Positions 31,401 through 38,334 of a stretch of DNA of 64,000 bases are shown here, piece after piece. The stretch covers positions 5,308,858-5,372,857 of the forward strand of contig CM055106.1 of the NCBI GenBank assembly GCA_029204225.1, written 5' to 3'. Source of the stretch: Diphasiastrum complanatum. Its lineage: Eukaryota > Streptophyta > Lycopodiopsida > Lycopodiales > Lycopodiaceae. Position 1 is the first letter of the stretch; every line of letters begins with the position of its first letter. The notes under the pieces are model-generated. The model was given only the letters and a program-made list of their open reading frames with translations. It made no database searches and was not told the DNA's origin. The position numbers were made by a program, and so were the translations under genes.

Positions 31401-33613
31401 CTAAGAGAACAGCTCGTTCTAGAGAGCCCGTTCTAGAGAGAGAATGTGGGAAACATTGTTTTTTTTTAAATTTGTGGGAAATTTGCGAAAAGGAATATTT
31501 GTAGGTGGATTGTTGAAAAAGGAGTGGGTTAACACGTTTTTTGGACAAGCATAGGGCAGCAAAGCTGGTACATGCCAAAATGGCCAAAAACATAGGGTTT
31601 TTTCAATTTTGGGCGCTTTTTTCAATTAAAAAACACTTACAAATTTGTTTACAAGCCACATAATTGGACCAAACTTTTGGGACACCTTTCTAACCTTAAA
31701 ACGTTGCCTAGGAAGAGGTCAGCTAACAAAAGTGCAAAGAATGATCTTTTTCGAGCAAAAGTCCATGCTTTGAGCATTTTTCAGGGTTTCAGAGTTGAAG
31801 TTGTGAATTTGATCCACAAACTGTAGATATGAGTTAACTAATCATATTAGCACTCACTATGGTTAGGCGGCACCAACCTACTTAAATACTTTCTCTATAG
31901 CTTGTGACCAAAAGCGAAAAGCTAAAGCTAAAGGCAGAAAGCTGATTGCTAATATTGCTACCTATTTTGGGTAAAGACCCATAATGATTCACTAAGTAAT
32001 TAAACCAAGTTCTATCCTAGACCTAGTGCGCCCACCTATATGCATGAATAACTATATTGACCCTAGAATTTACTATAGATAGAAATGGCCCCTATAATAG
32101 CACACATGCATGGCCAAACTAACATTAGGGGTACAAATTAAACGTTAATTCCTAACAGAAGCTTCATAAATCCGTGGGCTGGTGGTTTAGTGGAGCACGC
32201 AAGTGGAGTGGCTTGTTTTTCTTTGTGAGGTGTTTGTACTCAATATAGAACTTTTTGAAGGAAATGACCCTTACTTTCATTGTCCCGGACTTGTGCTTAC
32301 TCCTTTCCTTTCTTGTTTGACAACCCCTTTTCATTAGAACTTTAAGTTGCACAGATCTGGTGATGGTCAGAAACATGTTTCTCTTTAGTCGATTCGACAT
32401 TGCTTTTCTATCCCAGTGACACTTCTTTTTTTATTTTCCTGTTATGCTGCAACTTCGTTTATGTTCAGATGTGCTGGCAGTTTCCTTTTAGGATCCCCTA
32501 GATTAGTTTAACAATAAAAGGATTTCGCTAATGATGTGCTGATTGATCAAGTCCTGCATTCGTTTACTTAGCAAAAAAATTAACTACTCATGTGCAAACT
32601 GCTCACAAAATGCTTCACTTATGCACAGGGTAAAGCAACGACTGGAAAGCAAGGACTTGGGAATGGAGATCATCCTAAAAAAATAGGGGGCTCCTATTGG
32701 ACAGGTCGAAAGATTGACTTGAGTGCTCAAAGTGGTGATGAAGATGATAAGCTAGGAGTGTGCAGTGGAGACAGGATAGCCAGAATCCAGTCTGGTGATT
32801 TAAGCACAGAAGCGACCCTAGTAAAGTGTAAACCTCATAAGAGGAAACGAGAGAATGTATCTGTGGACAGCGTTCAGGGCAATCAGTTCCAACTTGGGAA
32901 TGATTGCACTGGGCAAGATGATATTGATGAAGGGAATAGAATGAGTCCAGCTAGGACTGCCGGAGGTTCTATTCTGAACTGGAGAAGAGCTTGTGAAGTG
33001 ATACTTCTAAAGGCAAGTATCTTGTTTTTGTAGTAATTCTCTGTTTGGTTTTTTCTGTGCTGTCGTAATTTAGTCTCTTATCTTTGATTGATTCAACCTC
33101 TTTTTCAGAGCCACTTGTGTGGCACTGAAAAATTTGTCTCAGCATTTTTGCATGAAATTAAGTGCATCAATATAAATGACAAATAATTTTCCTTTTCTTT
33201 AGACATGTGAGTTGTGCCTAGTATATAGAGCATATAAACATACAGTCAGCATGCATGATAATGATGGCCCAAAGGTTTTTGGATGTACTCAACATTTCAG
33301 GGCATGTACTTCACCTTTTTCATTTCTACAGGCTCCAGGGTGCCAAATGAGTTTGAAGCGCTTGCACAAGCGCCTCAAATGTGAACTTCATGTTGCAGGT
33401 GGTGAAGCTGCTTCAAGTTGCATGGATATTTTGAAGTTCAAGAAGAAGGTTTGTATTTTTTACTTGCCTTTCAGTATTATTCTTTGACAGTTGTAAAATG
33501 TGCTTGTAGAATATGCTCTCTAATTCTACACCCCATGCTTATGCTTTTTCTCTCAGATACAAAAGAGCTTGAAGTTCAAAGAGAACAGAAACAAGGTGTA
33601 TTTGAATCTTTAG
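4350..33613 (+). CDS. PINX1/PXR1-type G-patch protein, 3' nine exons (partial)
   Basis: Nine exons join in phase into about 389 codons ending at TAG 33611-33613. Exons: 4350-4438, 4548-4572, 4696-4777, 11172-11238, 11990-12092, 14294-14538, 32629-33012, 33332-33448, 33557-33613. The order of blocks matches the plant D111/G-patch protein of the Arabidopsis At1g63980 type: a [17 protein letters not shown] block after the G-patch, [14 protein letters not shown] with [11 protein letters not shown], an [16 protein letters not shown] block, and [10 protein letters not shown]. The first two blocks also align with PINX1/PXR1. Family members are nucleolar, act in pre-rRNA maturation and stimulate the helicase Prp43 through the G-patch. 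The start codon and G-patch are not in the window. The introns are loaded with transposons, yet all junctions stay in phase, so the gene is probably functional. Confidence 0.85.
4548..4572 (+). CDS. PINX1-like gene, 25-nt micro-exon b
   Basis: CAG GCT GTT GCT ACA GAG AGC AAA G encodes QAVATESK plus one base. It continues KV-QA as in Arabidopsis. The acceptor is a tandem TTTACAGCAG, so use of the second AG would drop one Gln. It ends before GTACTT. The single leftover G pairs with AA of the next exon to make Glu, which supports the short exon over read-through. Confidence 0.7.
4696..4777 (+). CDS. PINX1-like gene, exon c
   Basis: It encodes (E)[20 protein letters not shown] followed by LARPQG and a split Arg codon, before donor GTAAGA. 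The acidic stretch followed by a basic RPQGR motif matches the family. It ends in phase 2. Confidence 0.8.
4778..5166. other. Start of intron 3, no gene seen
   Basis: This is intron sequence between exon c and the chromovirus insertion. A CAG at 4845-4847 could act as a splice acceptor, but the following frames stop within a few codons. The last five bases, CTTGA, are the probable left target-site copy of the chromovirus. Confidence 0.5.
5167..5609 (-). repeat. LTR-A (3' LTR of the chromovirus)
   Basis: The repeat is shared with 9709-10123 and 10395-10795. It begins AGTTACGAATAG and ends GAGTCCATAACT, giving an AGTTA/TAACT inverted terminus instead of TG/CA. It contains a local ~30-bp tandem duplication (AGCATCACATAAGCAAGACTT unit) near 5208-5262. 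A purine-tract candidate (minus GCTAGGGAG) lies just inside it at about 5610-5618. Confidence 0.85.
5657..6290 (-). pseudogene. Integrase C-terminal domain and chromodomain of chromovirus
   Basis: The minus-strand translation reads [16 protein letters not shown], then [20 protein letters not shown] and [10 protein letters not shown]. This is the integrase tail typical of Ty3/gypsy. After a frame change near 5840 it continues [20 protein letters not shown], a chromodomain with its aromatic residues and the EEATWEP motif, and ends at a TGA (5657-5659). Chromodomains of this class steer integration towards modified histones. The catalytic integrase core is not upstream, so this part alone is not an enzyme. 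Confidence 0.8.
6291..7751 (-). CDS. 486-codon open frame replacing RT/integrase core in chromovirus
   Basis: The frame starts with genuine gypsy sequence: [10 protein letters not shown] (protease end) and the linker [14 protein letters not shown]. From about 7450 to 6300 it becomes a long open stretch rich in Trp, Cys, His and hydrophobic residues (for example [18 protein letters not shown]). No RT, RNase H or integrase motif is visible on any frame. The coding strand is T-rich, which favours chance hydrophobic reading. I do not recognise the region. It could be a captured filler or a real extra ORF. There is no proof that it is translated. Confidence 0.35.
   Translation of the reverse strand: MERYDLILGADWFASLGAVTLDLTHQTLTFVVDAVTHSLVGIDSQGDFQLVTRKQFMRSLAKADDAALLSIQSTSVAASLSPSLGPLPQVDATSDLQVVAVCLAPICLDSQISYSVVIPGFIDIQAVYLGGISTIAFAHTSDCPPGSVVGAVSSPLVSISPSLESVMADVPADFYGVLHGSTFDGSLAIGDQVVSSFALLHGSLLEVCDLPHDISTVPNMIHAPLALTVTHFSSEDICQMVTITYLGYLYAGIFLDEYTDILPSPSVSTYRFVVVHADGIHFWVHATDSFLPLDIWHSWLLHIAWFSFGPVDWCWFFHIIDRLWCGYLYDYACGSLFVPWIVAHCHAWHILLAWVIASVPATVCLGDLQVPCHFRLLHIAWSPMLSCHFVLVFRDHQGTLREFLLLSWIVFGDVAAIYFSVAHMCFDTHSPRGYCSDACYSCCGSCSSFQCISSIPHLCAWCVLWDYTCGQFRWVIRFSIRFWCIL
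7752..9230 (-). pseudogene. Chromovirus gag and protease, frameshifted
   Basis: Gag starts at the ATG complement at 9228-9230 ([20 protein letters not shown]). It continues through a capsid-like region ([33 protein letters not shown]) and a Pro/Ser-rich linker to a zinc knuckle, [15 protein letters not shown], near 8190-8235. Retropepsin follows with active-site DTGS in [15 protein letters not shown] near 7925-7965. Frames change near 8830, 8600 and 8150, so the reading frame is broken. Confidence 0.8.
9697..9708 (-). other. Primer-binding site of chromovirus
   Basis: The complement reads TGGTATCAGAGC and abuts the LTR-B end (...CGTAACT) with no spacer. It confirms minus orientation and the unusual CT terminus of the LTR. 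Confidence 0.85.
9709..10123 (-). repeat. LTR-B of chromovirus
   Basis: This copy is about 415 bp with the same AGTTA/TAACT ends as LTR-A. It lacks the internal 30-bp duplication of LTR-A. It adjoins the primer-binding site on its left and a second copy of the leader (10124-10394) on its right. Confidence 0.85.
10395..10795 (-). repeat. LTR-C of chromovirus, inner end deleted
   Basis: It matches LTR-A and LTR-B from AAGCATCACATAAG onward but lacks about 50 bp including the PBS-proximal end. The preceding 10124-10394 segment copies the leader at about 9440-9695. The join falls at a GAAAG microhomology, suggesting a deletion after template switching or unequal exchange. Confidence 0.8.
10796..11171. 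other. End of intron 3
   Basis: AT-rich intron sequence. It begins with the probable right target-site copy CTTAA, contains a 12-T run near 11040-11052, and ends TTGAATCTCAG before exon d. No other feature was seen. Confidence 0.5.
11172..11238 (+). CDS. PINX1-like gene, exon d
   Basis: One base completes the split Arg, then [20 protein letters not shown] and IL, ending before GTATGC. This is the family's Y-K-x-R-E-x-GK ... SYS-x-x-DL-x-x-IL block. It is the exon that must follow RPQG from exon c, although 6.4 kb away. Confidence 0.85.
11990..12092 (+). CDS. PINX1-like gene, exon e
   Basis: After TTGCAG it reads [34 protein letters not shown] plus one base, before donor AAG|GTATGA. An alternative donor GTCTAA at 12072 keeps the same phase and would remove seven residues. 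The segment is a poorly conserved linker, so it is supported by phase and splice sites more than by homology. Confidence 0.6.
12093..14293. other. Intron 5, no gene seen
   Basis: The plus strand is T-rich. Around 13820-14000 are loose repeats of an AAGGGG-x(2)-ACAACT-type phrase followed by GACATcTTCATTaGG. No domain or transposon structure was recognised. Confidence 0.4.
14294..14538 (+). CDS. PINX1-like gene, exon f
   Basis: It begins with GT completing a Gly codon and encodes 81 residues. These include [20 protein letters not shown], the plant-specific WWG...GFV-GG-LG block, then [15 protein letters not shown]. It ends in phase 0 before GTGAAT. The link to [10 protein letters not shown] in the next exon matches Arabidopsis [14 protein letters not shown], so this exon is joined across an 18-kb intron. 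Confidence 0.85.
14539..16189. other. Intron 6, first part, no gene seen
   Basis: AT-rich sequence with a T8-G11 homopolymer junction near 15280-15300. Short open frames on both strands show no recognisable motif. Confidence 0.4.
16190..17130 (+). pseudogene. SNF2 helicase pseudogene fragment (CLSY/DRD1-like)
   Basis: Translation across frames gives ordered SNF2 motifs. Motif I is [20 protein letters not shown] near 16235-16295, followed by AKYLDE and IAPK. Motif II is [12 protein letters not shown] near 16667-16700. Motif III is [19 protein letters not shown] at 16745-16801. A later [13 protein letters not shown]-like stretch lies near 16900-16950. DEGH in place of DEAH, and [10 protein letters not shown], are typical of the plant CLSY/DRD1 branch, chromatin remodellers of RNA-directed DNA methylation. 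At least four frame changes and stops separate the motifs, so it is dead. It may continue to 17368, where a copia LTR starts. It lies in intron 6 in the same sense as the host gene. Confidence 0.75.
17369..17704 (-). repeat. 3' LTR of copia Z
   Basis: It runs TGTAGGAAATC...ATTCTAACA (minus TGTTAG...TCCTACA). On its right is CCCTCCTTTAATGG, the complement of a polypurine tract. The half nearest 17704 repeats at 29945-30212. The ends resemble those of the nested younger copia, which marks them as one lineage. Confidence 0.8.
17742..19085 (-). pseudogene. Copia Z gag/pol relic
   Basis: Read on the minus strand, gag debris with a zinc-knuckle remnant ([12 protein letters not shown] near 18900) is followed by the linker/RT start ([35 protein letters not shown]). 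It then jumps to an RNase H scrap ([12 protein letters not shown]) and its tail (RELLHVGDF). The same regions are intact in the copia at 20210-24603. Most of gag, integrase and RT are deleted. Confidence 0.7.
19087..19212 (-). repeat. Partial LTR of gypsy Y (left)
   Basis: CCACCATCATGAGTTTAAGC onward matches 29507-29630 and, more distantly, 57460-57590. It is followed by ATCGTGGGTATGACATTCTTCC, also seen at 57620, so the inner edge is conserved. Confidence 0.7.
19213..19732 (-). pseudogene. Gypsy Y reverse transcriptase, palm/thumb part
   Basis: The minus translation gives [19 protein letters not shown] near 19676-19730, the RT active-site box with IDD. It continues to YLGHVLT, then [13 protein letters not shown] and ATLLTDLL, the thumb that follows RT in gypsy elements. 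The frame stops near 19268, and RNase H and integrase do not follow. The RT continues at 25753 on the far side of the copia insertion, with CAGTA present on both sides. Confidence 0.8.
19733..20172 (-). repeat. 3' LTR of copia-1
   Basis: TGTAGGAAAGC...TTTCTAACA (minus TGTTAGAAAT...TCCTACA). The adjoining CCCTCCTTAAAT at 20173-20184 is the complement of the polypurine tract. Confidence 0.93.
20210..21966 (-). pseudogene. Copia-1 reverse transcriptase and RNase H
   Basis: RT begins with the linker and [19 protein letters not shown], then [20 protein letters not shown] and [20 protein letters not shown]. After a frame change near 21330 it continues [15 protein letters not shown] and [17 protein letters not shown], with the YVDD active site. 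RNase H follows in another frame: [30 protein letters not shown], then [11 protein letters not shown]. The last stop is near 20210. All domains are recognisable, and two frame changes prevent a single product. Confidence 0.88.
21890..22185 (-). repeat. Original copy of a ~295-bp linker duplication in copia-1
   Basis: This segment between integrase and RT is repeated at 22654-22944 with roughly 90% identity by eye. It includes the CTGTCCAA-rich stretch encoding LGQP/DLGQQ repeats. Confidence 0.8.
22186..22612 (-). pseudogene. Copia-1 integrase, C-terminal part
   Basis: The minus translation reads [33 protein letters not shown], then [20 protein letters not shown] and [16 protein letters not shown]. 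This is the usual end of a copia integrase after its catalytic Glu region. The upstream D,D part is absent and a duplicated linker stands in its place. Confidence 0.8.
22654..22944 (-). repeat. Duplicated linker in place of the integrase core
   Basis: This is a second copy of 21890-22185, inserted in the same orientation between the GAG-pre-integrase/HHCC region (22979 upward) and the integrase C-terminal part. Confidence 0.8.
22979..23718 (-). pseudogene. Copia-1 protease and GAG-pre-integrase region
   Basis: The protease has the active site [18 protein letters not shown] near 23550-23580. After a frame change come [20 protein letters not shown] and [16 protein letters not shown], then [14 protein letters not shown], the zinc-binding H-x-H...C-x2-C head of integrase. 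The integrase core stops just below 22979. Confidence 0.85.
23719..24603 (-). pseudogene. Copia-1 gag
   Basis: It starts [19 protein letters not shown] at the ATG complement 24601-24603 and continues [20 protein letters not shown], the conserved copia gag beginning. A frame change near 24280 leads to [18 protein letters not shown] and [13 protein letters not shown] Lys-rich linker and a zinc knuckle, [16 protein letters not shown], lie near 23780-23825. Gag is nearly complete but frameshifted. Confidence 0.85.
25303..25314 (-). other. Primer-binding site of copia-1
   Basis: The complement reads TGGTATCAGAGC and directly abuts the 5' LTR at 25315. Confidence 0.92.
25315..25752 (-). repeat. 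5' LTR of copia-1
   Basis: Copy of 19733-20172. It differs in the length of a GA run (GAGAGAGAGA versus two bases more) and a handful of substitutions. Confidence 0.93.
25753..26773 (-). pseudogene. Gypsy Y protease and RT fingers
   Basis: The protease relic has [19 protein letters not shown] near 26710-26770. The active site reads D-A-S where D-S/T-G is expected. It ends with [22 protein letters not shown] follows with [20 protein letters not shown], then [17 protein letters not shown], and runs towards the insertion point at 25753. The frame is broken before the copia insertion, so it was probably already dead. Confidence 0.8.
26774..28375 (-). pseudogene. Gypsy Y gag region and leader-like sequence
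   Basis: Minus 27140-27511 encodes a gag-like stretch: [20 protein letters not shown] and [18 protein letters not shown], the end of a gypsy capsid domain. From about 27830 to 28375 the sequence looks like leader or LTR debris without a domain. Confidence 0.55.
28376..29225 (-). pseudogene. Gypsy RNase H end and integrase
   Basis: RNase H tail [20 protein letters not shown] near 29150-29190, then [16 protein letters not shown]. The integrase zinc domain is [20 protein letters not shown] and [13 protein letters not shown] (28640-28780). The core begins [20 protein letters not shown] near 28490-28561 and breaks off near 28376. It lies against an LTR and upstream of gag, not in normal gene order. 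Confidence 0.8.
29225..29630 (-). repeat. LTR of gypsy Y (right)
   Basis: About 400 bp. The inner half repeats at 19087-19212 and the whole is related to 57180-57600. It holds GATCTAGCCCCCAAGC and GGGCCCCAAAT landmarks. Confidence 0.7.
29640..29944 (-). repeat. Leader of copia Z with short imperfect repeats
   Basis: Four spaced copies of GG(C/T)GCCCTCCTGCAA-like units occur near 29725, 29799, 29874 and 29940. Most are followed by an AAATCTGAAAATTTCAG-like phrase with about 70-bp periodicity. Confidence 0.6.
29945..30212 (-). repeat. 5' LTR of copia Z, truncated
   Basis: It matches 17440-17704 (GCCTAACTTCTTCTACAA ... CATATTCTAACA). The first ~70 bp of the repeat are not recognisable here. 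Confidence 0.75.
30213..32628. other. Intron 6, last part, no gene recognised
   Basis: A plus frame at 30360-30626 ([20 protein letters not shown]) has no motif I know. A doublet of GTTCTAGAGAG lies near 31415-31440. The last 120 bases are T-rich intron ending ATGCACAG. Confidence 0.4.
32629..33012 (+). CDS. PINX1-like gene, exon g
   Basis: 128 codons starting [20 protein letters not shown], the same motif that follows LVQD in Arabidopsis. An acidic/basic linker with [12 protein letters not shown], a nuclear-signal-like basic run, comes next. It ends [17 protein letters not shown] at the start of the conserved C-terminal fold. The donor is AAG|GCAAGT, a GC-type site. Confidence 0.88.
33013..33018 (+). 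other. GC-type splice donor of intron 7
   Basis: AAG|GCAAGT matches the strong consensus of GC-AG introns. The intron is 319 bp and ends TTTCTACAG at 33331. No GT donor nearby preserves phase 0 into the next exon without adding the stop that follows SILFL. Confidence 0.75.
33332..33448 (+). CDS. PINX1-like gene, exon h
   Basis: 39 codons: [20 protein letters not shown], then [19 protein letters not shown]. The basic helical repeat LKRLHKRLK fits the C-terminal winged-helix-like region of plant family members. It ends in phase 0 before GTTTGT. Confidence 0.82.
33557..33613 (+). CDS. PINX1-like gene, terminal exon i
   Basis: After TCTCTCAG it reads [18 protein letters not shown] and TAG. The F-x(5)-K-V-x-L ending is the usual short C-terminus of the family, which supports this as the true stop. 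Confidence 0.82.
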   Translation: MQKSLKFKENRNKVYLNL

Positions 33614-34779
33614 CTAAAAGTGAATCGACCCTTTCAATCTATTCAGGTTTGATTTTTCTAATTTATAGACTCATTTTTGCCACCCTTGAGGGAATGTTAC
33701 CTTACTTTCATCAATGCCTGCTGTCCTTCGAGGAAAATCAGGAAACAACTTGCACAGTCAATGCAAGTTGTGCGGAGCTTATAAATTTAGCTGCGCTTAT
33801 AGCTCAGGTTTGACAAGTAAATATTGATTCAATTATTATTTTTAGTTAATCTATTAAATATGCCTTGGTCAGCTGAGATCAACTAGCACACTTCGAGAGA
33901 AATGGTTGATTCACCATTAATGTATCAATTTTGTGCATCACTGATGCAATGATATGTTCCTAGAGAGCTACTTTGTCTTGAAAACAAAATGATGTATTTT
34001 TATGCTCTGTTTGGTAGTCAGACACTGGAAGGTCTGTCTCAGACATCATTTTAGTGCATCACTGATGGAATAGTAAGTTTTAGAAGGCTACCTGTGTTGA
34101 GATGTATTTTTAAATTTTATCTATTAGTCACAGAAAAGGAGTGTATTTCATTGTACTACTTTAATGTTGATTATGAAATGCTTGTTTTCTAAGCTTTTTA
34201 TAGTTTAAAGTGTGCCGAAAGGCTGAATATGAGAAGCAAATTTTGGACCATCCTATTATGTCAGAGGAACATAGAATTTTGTGGTCAAAGTTTAAGCTTG
34301 GGTCAATGTTGATTGAATAAAAGAATTACAAGCAGGGTATATGGAAGATTCCGACCTGATGAAATTTTGGGAAGAATTACAAAATCCCAATTTTGTCTCA
34401 TACCCACATTACACGAACCAAGGACGAATATTAGTATATGACAATCCTAGGGTTGTGCTTGTTCCTAATTCCAAGTTTATTTTTATACGGGTCACGCTCA
34501 TCTCGAAGTGTTGGACATAGTGGCATGTTGAAGACGTATCAATAATCACAAACCAACATTACATAAAAAAAATCTAGAGACTGATGTAGCATTTGCCACT
34601 TCTGTTGGATCAATCTTGAGTATGTGATTCTTGTAGTGTGCCATGTTTGTGTCATGAATGCTAATTATAAGCTCATTGTCACATTGGATGTTGACATGGG
34701 AGAGTTGACACTTTCATTCTTTAACACTGCATGGTGATCCATTTGTCATGCCCTTAACTAACCATAGTTAGTTATACTT
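33614..34779. other. 3' flank of the PINX1-like gene
   Basis: This should contain the 3' UTR. No single polyadenylation signal could be chosen among several AATAAA-like strings. A short open frame at 33614-33813 carries on in the exon's neighbourhood without motif. Nothing else was recognised. Confidence 0.35.
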
Positions 34780-35170
34780 GACTATGGGGGCAATATTGTA
34801 AGTAGTTCGGTGCCTTACCTAACCTGCATATTAGTTGTGATGATGTGAAGATTAGGGGCCTCATAGTATACTATCATAATTAATGGTTTGGTTTGGTCTA
34901 ACACCTATGATGGTCGAATTTGCATGGAACTAGCAATGACTTATCAGGTAGTGGCAGATGTGCAAATGTGTCCCAATGAGGTGTCCTAGTTCACTCCCAG
35001 TTAGGGAGGAGCTTGGGTGTGTGTGTATGTCCACACACCCCACCCCTCTCACTATGATTATTGGATCATGAGCTTGATAGCTAGATGCTAATGGAGTGCC
35101 TAGGCCTAGATTAGAAAAACCAAATTGTTATAAAAAAAAACCAAATTTGCATCACAAAACTTAGTTTGTT
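34780..35170 (+). repeat. Gypsy Y-type LTR in opposite orientation
   Basis: The complement of 34843-34900 reads CCATTAATTATGATAGTATA and GAGGCCCCTAATC, matching the core phrase of the LTRs at 29225-29630 and 19087-19212. Copies are diverged and the borders are estimated. Confidence 0.5.
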
Positions 35171-35204
35171 ATCAAATTAGAAAAACTGGAGAAAATTGCA
35201 CTCC

Positions 35205-35208
<4 letters not shown>

Positions 35209-35258
<50 letters not shown>
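35209..35258. repeat. (GA)25 microsatellite
   Basis: Uninterrupted GA dinucleotides, about 25 units. Confidence 0.98.
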
Positions 35259-35261
<3 letters not shown>

Positions 35262-35384
35262 ATTGATTGAAATCTTGTAATGTATAGGTACCAGTTAGTT
35301 TTCTAATGATTTTTTTGTTATTATTAACCTATGGGATCATAATACCGAAAGGGTCATGCACCTATGATGGTGCTCATAGAGTTA

Positions 35385-36577
35385 TTATATCAACCCGACC
35401 AAGCAAAGATCATGTCTTTTGGGAGGAACAAAGTAGTGAAAACAAGCTTTTAAGATGCAATTAAGAATCTTTGATTGCTGGTTAACAATAGCTGGTATGT
35501 GGGAAAAGACAAGAATCTTGATCGATAAGAAGCGAGGATGTCCATGCAAGTGAAATTGCTTGGTGAAAAACAAGGGTGGTGGTAGTCAAATGCTTAAAGA
35601 GTCAAAGTCTACTTGGTAATTGACAGATCGAATGAAAGGGGTTCCTCTATAGAGAAGGAAATGTATGGGTGAGGCAATATTTGTGAAGTGAGGAATGGAC
35701 CTCCAAAGATGATTGGCAAGTCCTAAAAGCCTGTGAGCTTATGGGTATTGATGGATGTAAAGCTAGGAGTGTATAGATTGACTATTGCAAGATCAAGGTA
35801 AATTATGTTGGCAGAGACAATGAACGCTGGAAATTGAATCTCAGAAGTAGCGAAGGTACATTCGGGCATTTTAGCGTAGAGTTAGTGGGATGAGAGGTTC
35901 AGTAGTTTTGAATGTAAATGGGCGACGTGAAAATTAAAAGTGCTATTGTGAATAATGATGTAATCAAGATAGAATAACACATAAGGGTTTCAACATTGTG
36001 TTCATGGCATTTTAGACTATAAGGCGGCCATTCATGACTTCCAAGATTGCAACAAAAAATTCATAAAAGGCTAGAGGAAATGTGGAATGCAATTTCAATT
36101 CGTCGCTAAGGGGGATGCAAATATGGTGGTAGCTTGAACATAGGTCAATCTTGGAAAAAACAATGGGTCTGCCAAGATGTAAAAAATATCATCCATATGT
36201 GATATTGGATGTTGGTTGCAAATAGTGAGTTTATTGAGAGTTTGATTTTCTACACATGTGGTTGGTGCAATGAAAGGTGCTACGTCATGGACACATATAA
36301 TAAGAGTTTGTAGTAAGCATGCGATAGGCTTAGAGACACTATCTATTGGATATGAGTTGGTAAGTATGGTTTGATGATGACCATCACGAGTAATGCCTCT
36401 AAGTTGCGATTGCTCCAAGCTAAGAGCGATCTCTCTTGAGTCATAGCCAATTACTCCAATATAAAATGTCATATCGCTCAATTGGTATGATATGGTCAAC
36501 TTGTGCAATGAACTTGCTAATGTTGGGTGCTTGTTGGCGTATATGTCTAGGTCTAGATTTTCCACCCCATGAAGCAT
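35385..36577 (-). pseudogene. Decayed gypsy reverse transcriptase
   Basis: Minus 36095-36577 reads LNKLTICNQHPISHMDDIFY, the RT segment normally NKLTIKN-x-P-x-IDD. Further on (about 35660-35720, other frame) comes LGLANHLWRSIPHFTNIASP, the RT thumb. Many frame changes and stops are present. Confidence 0.7.
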
Positions 36578-38334
36578 AAGTGAGTTGTGTAAGACACTCG
36601 GATATATGGTGGGGTGCTACTTGTAGTAGAAAGATTTGAAGTCTCCTCTATAATATAAACATAATACTCATAAGTGTCACTTTGTGTATCTTAGTCATCT
36701 CTTAGGGGTTGTACCATAAAAAAAGGTTGGTTTTACAAATGGCCAATATTAGGAGCGATAGTAGAAGACCAAAAGTATACACTATAGGCAAAGATGGGCT
36801 TTGTTGTTGGCTTTAGAGTTGAGGTAGAGTGCATGATCCGAATAGTTGCATTATAATGGAGCTACATAAGACATAATCATGGATAATGACTTAAAGTACA
36901 AATTGATGACATCTTAGCACAATTTTCTTGGCCGCACAGCTACATAATGTGTAATACGCTCTACATCTTGGTATCTTGGAATAAGTAGGAAATATATGTG
37001 AAATTTTCACCATAAGCAAACACTTACTAGTCTGTCATAGCTCTTCTAAAGTTTCCCTTTGTTGTGTGTCGATCATAGATGTTTTCAAGCATGTCTCATC
37101 ATAGGATGGCCTATGCCACCAAGTACTAGATGTACCATTCTAATGGAGTGTTGCGATCTAAAATTTAGTGAAATCACTGTGAGGGCAAATCATTCTAGTT
37201 TGACCTATAACTTGATTAATTACAAAATGCCTATAACATATTTTTGAAATCATGTAAAAGAGATGTCAAGGTACTCTTGAACTGAACAACTAAAACAAGA
37301 ACATGATCAATAAGCGTAACAAAATGCATACATGTCATATTGGGCAAAGAAGTGGTTCGCTTCTATGAGAACCATAATATGAGTTGGTCTCATTTCTCTA
37401 GTTTTCCAAGATTGACATTTTGCGACGCTGTGTGTTTGGAGACTATGAAGTTGATCCTTGAGGTAAAAAGGTGGATCCTTAGATTTAGAATTGTCAGACG
37501 CATGTGGAGGCATTGTGTGAGTAACACATAATACAACATGCAATATGTACCAAAGTAAAAGCTTGAATTAGTGGTGTGCAGTAATATTTCCTTCTATTTA
37601 AGAGCGGAAAGAGAAATTTTTGTGTTGTCCTTGTAGAATGGCAAGGTTTGGTCCAATGAGGAGCTAAGGTTGAGCTCACATCACAATCTATGATTTTGGC
37701 AACTTTTTGCTTTCCCTATTACCTAAACAACCCTCACTTTCTTCTTATAACCTTATGTATATGATAACCTTATGCATCTGATAACCTTGATTTGAATGCA
37801 TTTTAGATCTAGACGAAGAGTAAAAAGGACCCAAGTCTCGTGATCTTAAGAGTTTTGGGTATTGTAGATCATGTTAAGACCCTACTCTCAACTGGTATTT
37901 TTATCGTAGCGGGAGGAGGTGAACATGTTGATCTTGTTGATCAACATAGGCATAAGGATTTTTCAAAGTGGAATTGCCTAAATTTAGTGATTAAAGTAAT
38001 CCAACATTCTGTTTGCAAAATTATACAAAAGCTTGTAACACCTATGGGATTGGGGAACGCTGCTAGTTCAATTTGTTTACAACAAGAGATTGGTATTTCA
38101 GTATGGAGATACATGAAAAAACAATTGAGAGTCACTAATATGGACTTTTATTATGAAATTTAAGACTACCCTTGTTCATAGAGGATTAAATAAATCTTAT
38201 AGTTTGGACACGTGTGAATAAAGAGTCGTGAATTTAGAAGAGATCAAATCAAATGATTTAAGAAGTGGAAAATCCATTGTGAGCCAACAAGTGTACTCGC
38301 GATGTCAACATGATATTGCTAGATTATTAGGGTT
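36578..38334. other. Decayed intergenic sequence, no gene recognised
   Basis: Short frames on both strands (for example 37840-38163 plus) lack recognisable domains. It probably holds the 5' and LTR remains of neighbouring gypsy relics. Confidence 0.3.

Noticed and set aside
35209-35258. Simple repeat as a CRISPR or regulatory array
   Set aside because: It is a plain GA microsatellite without spacers.
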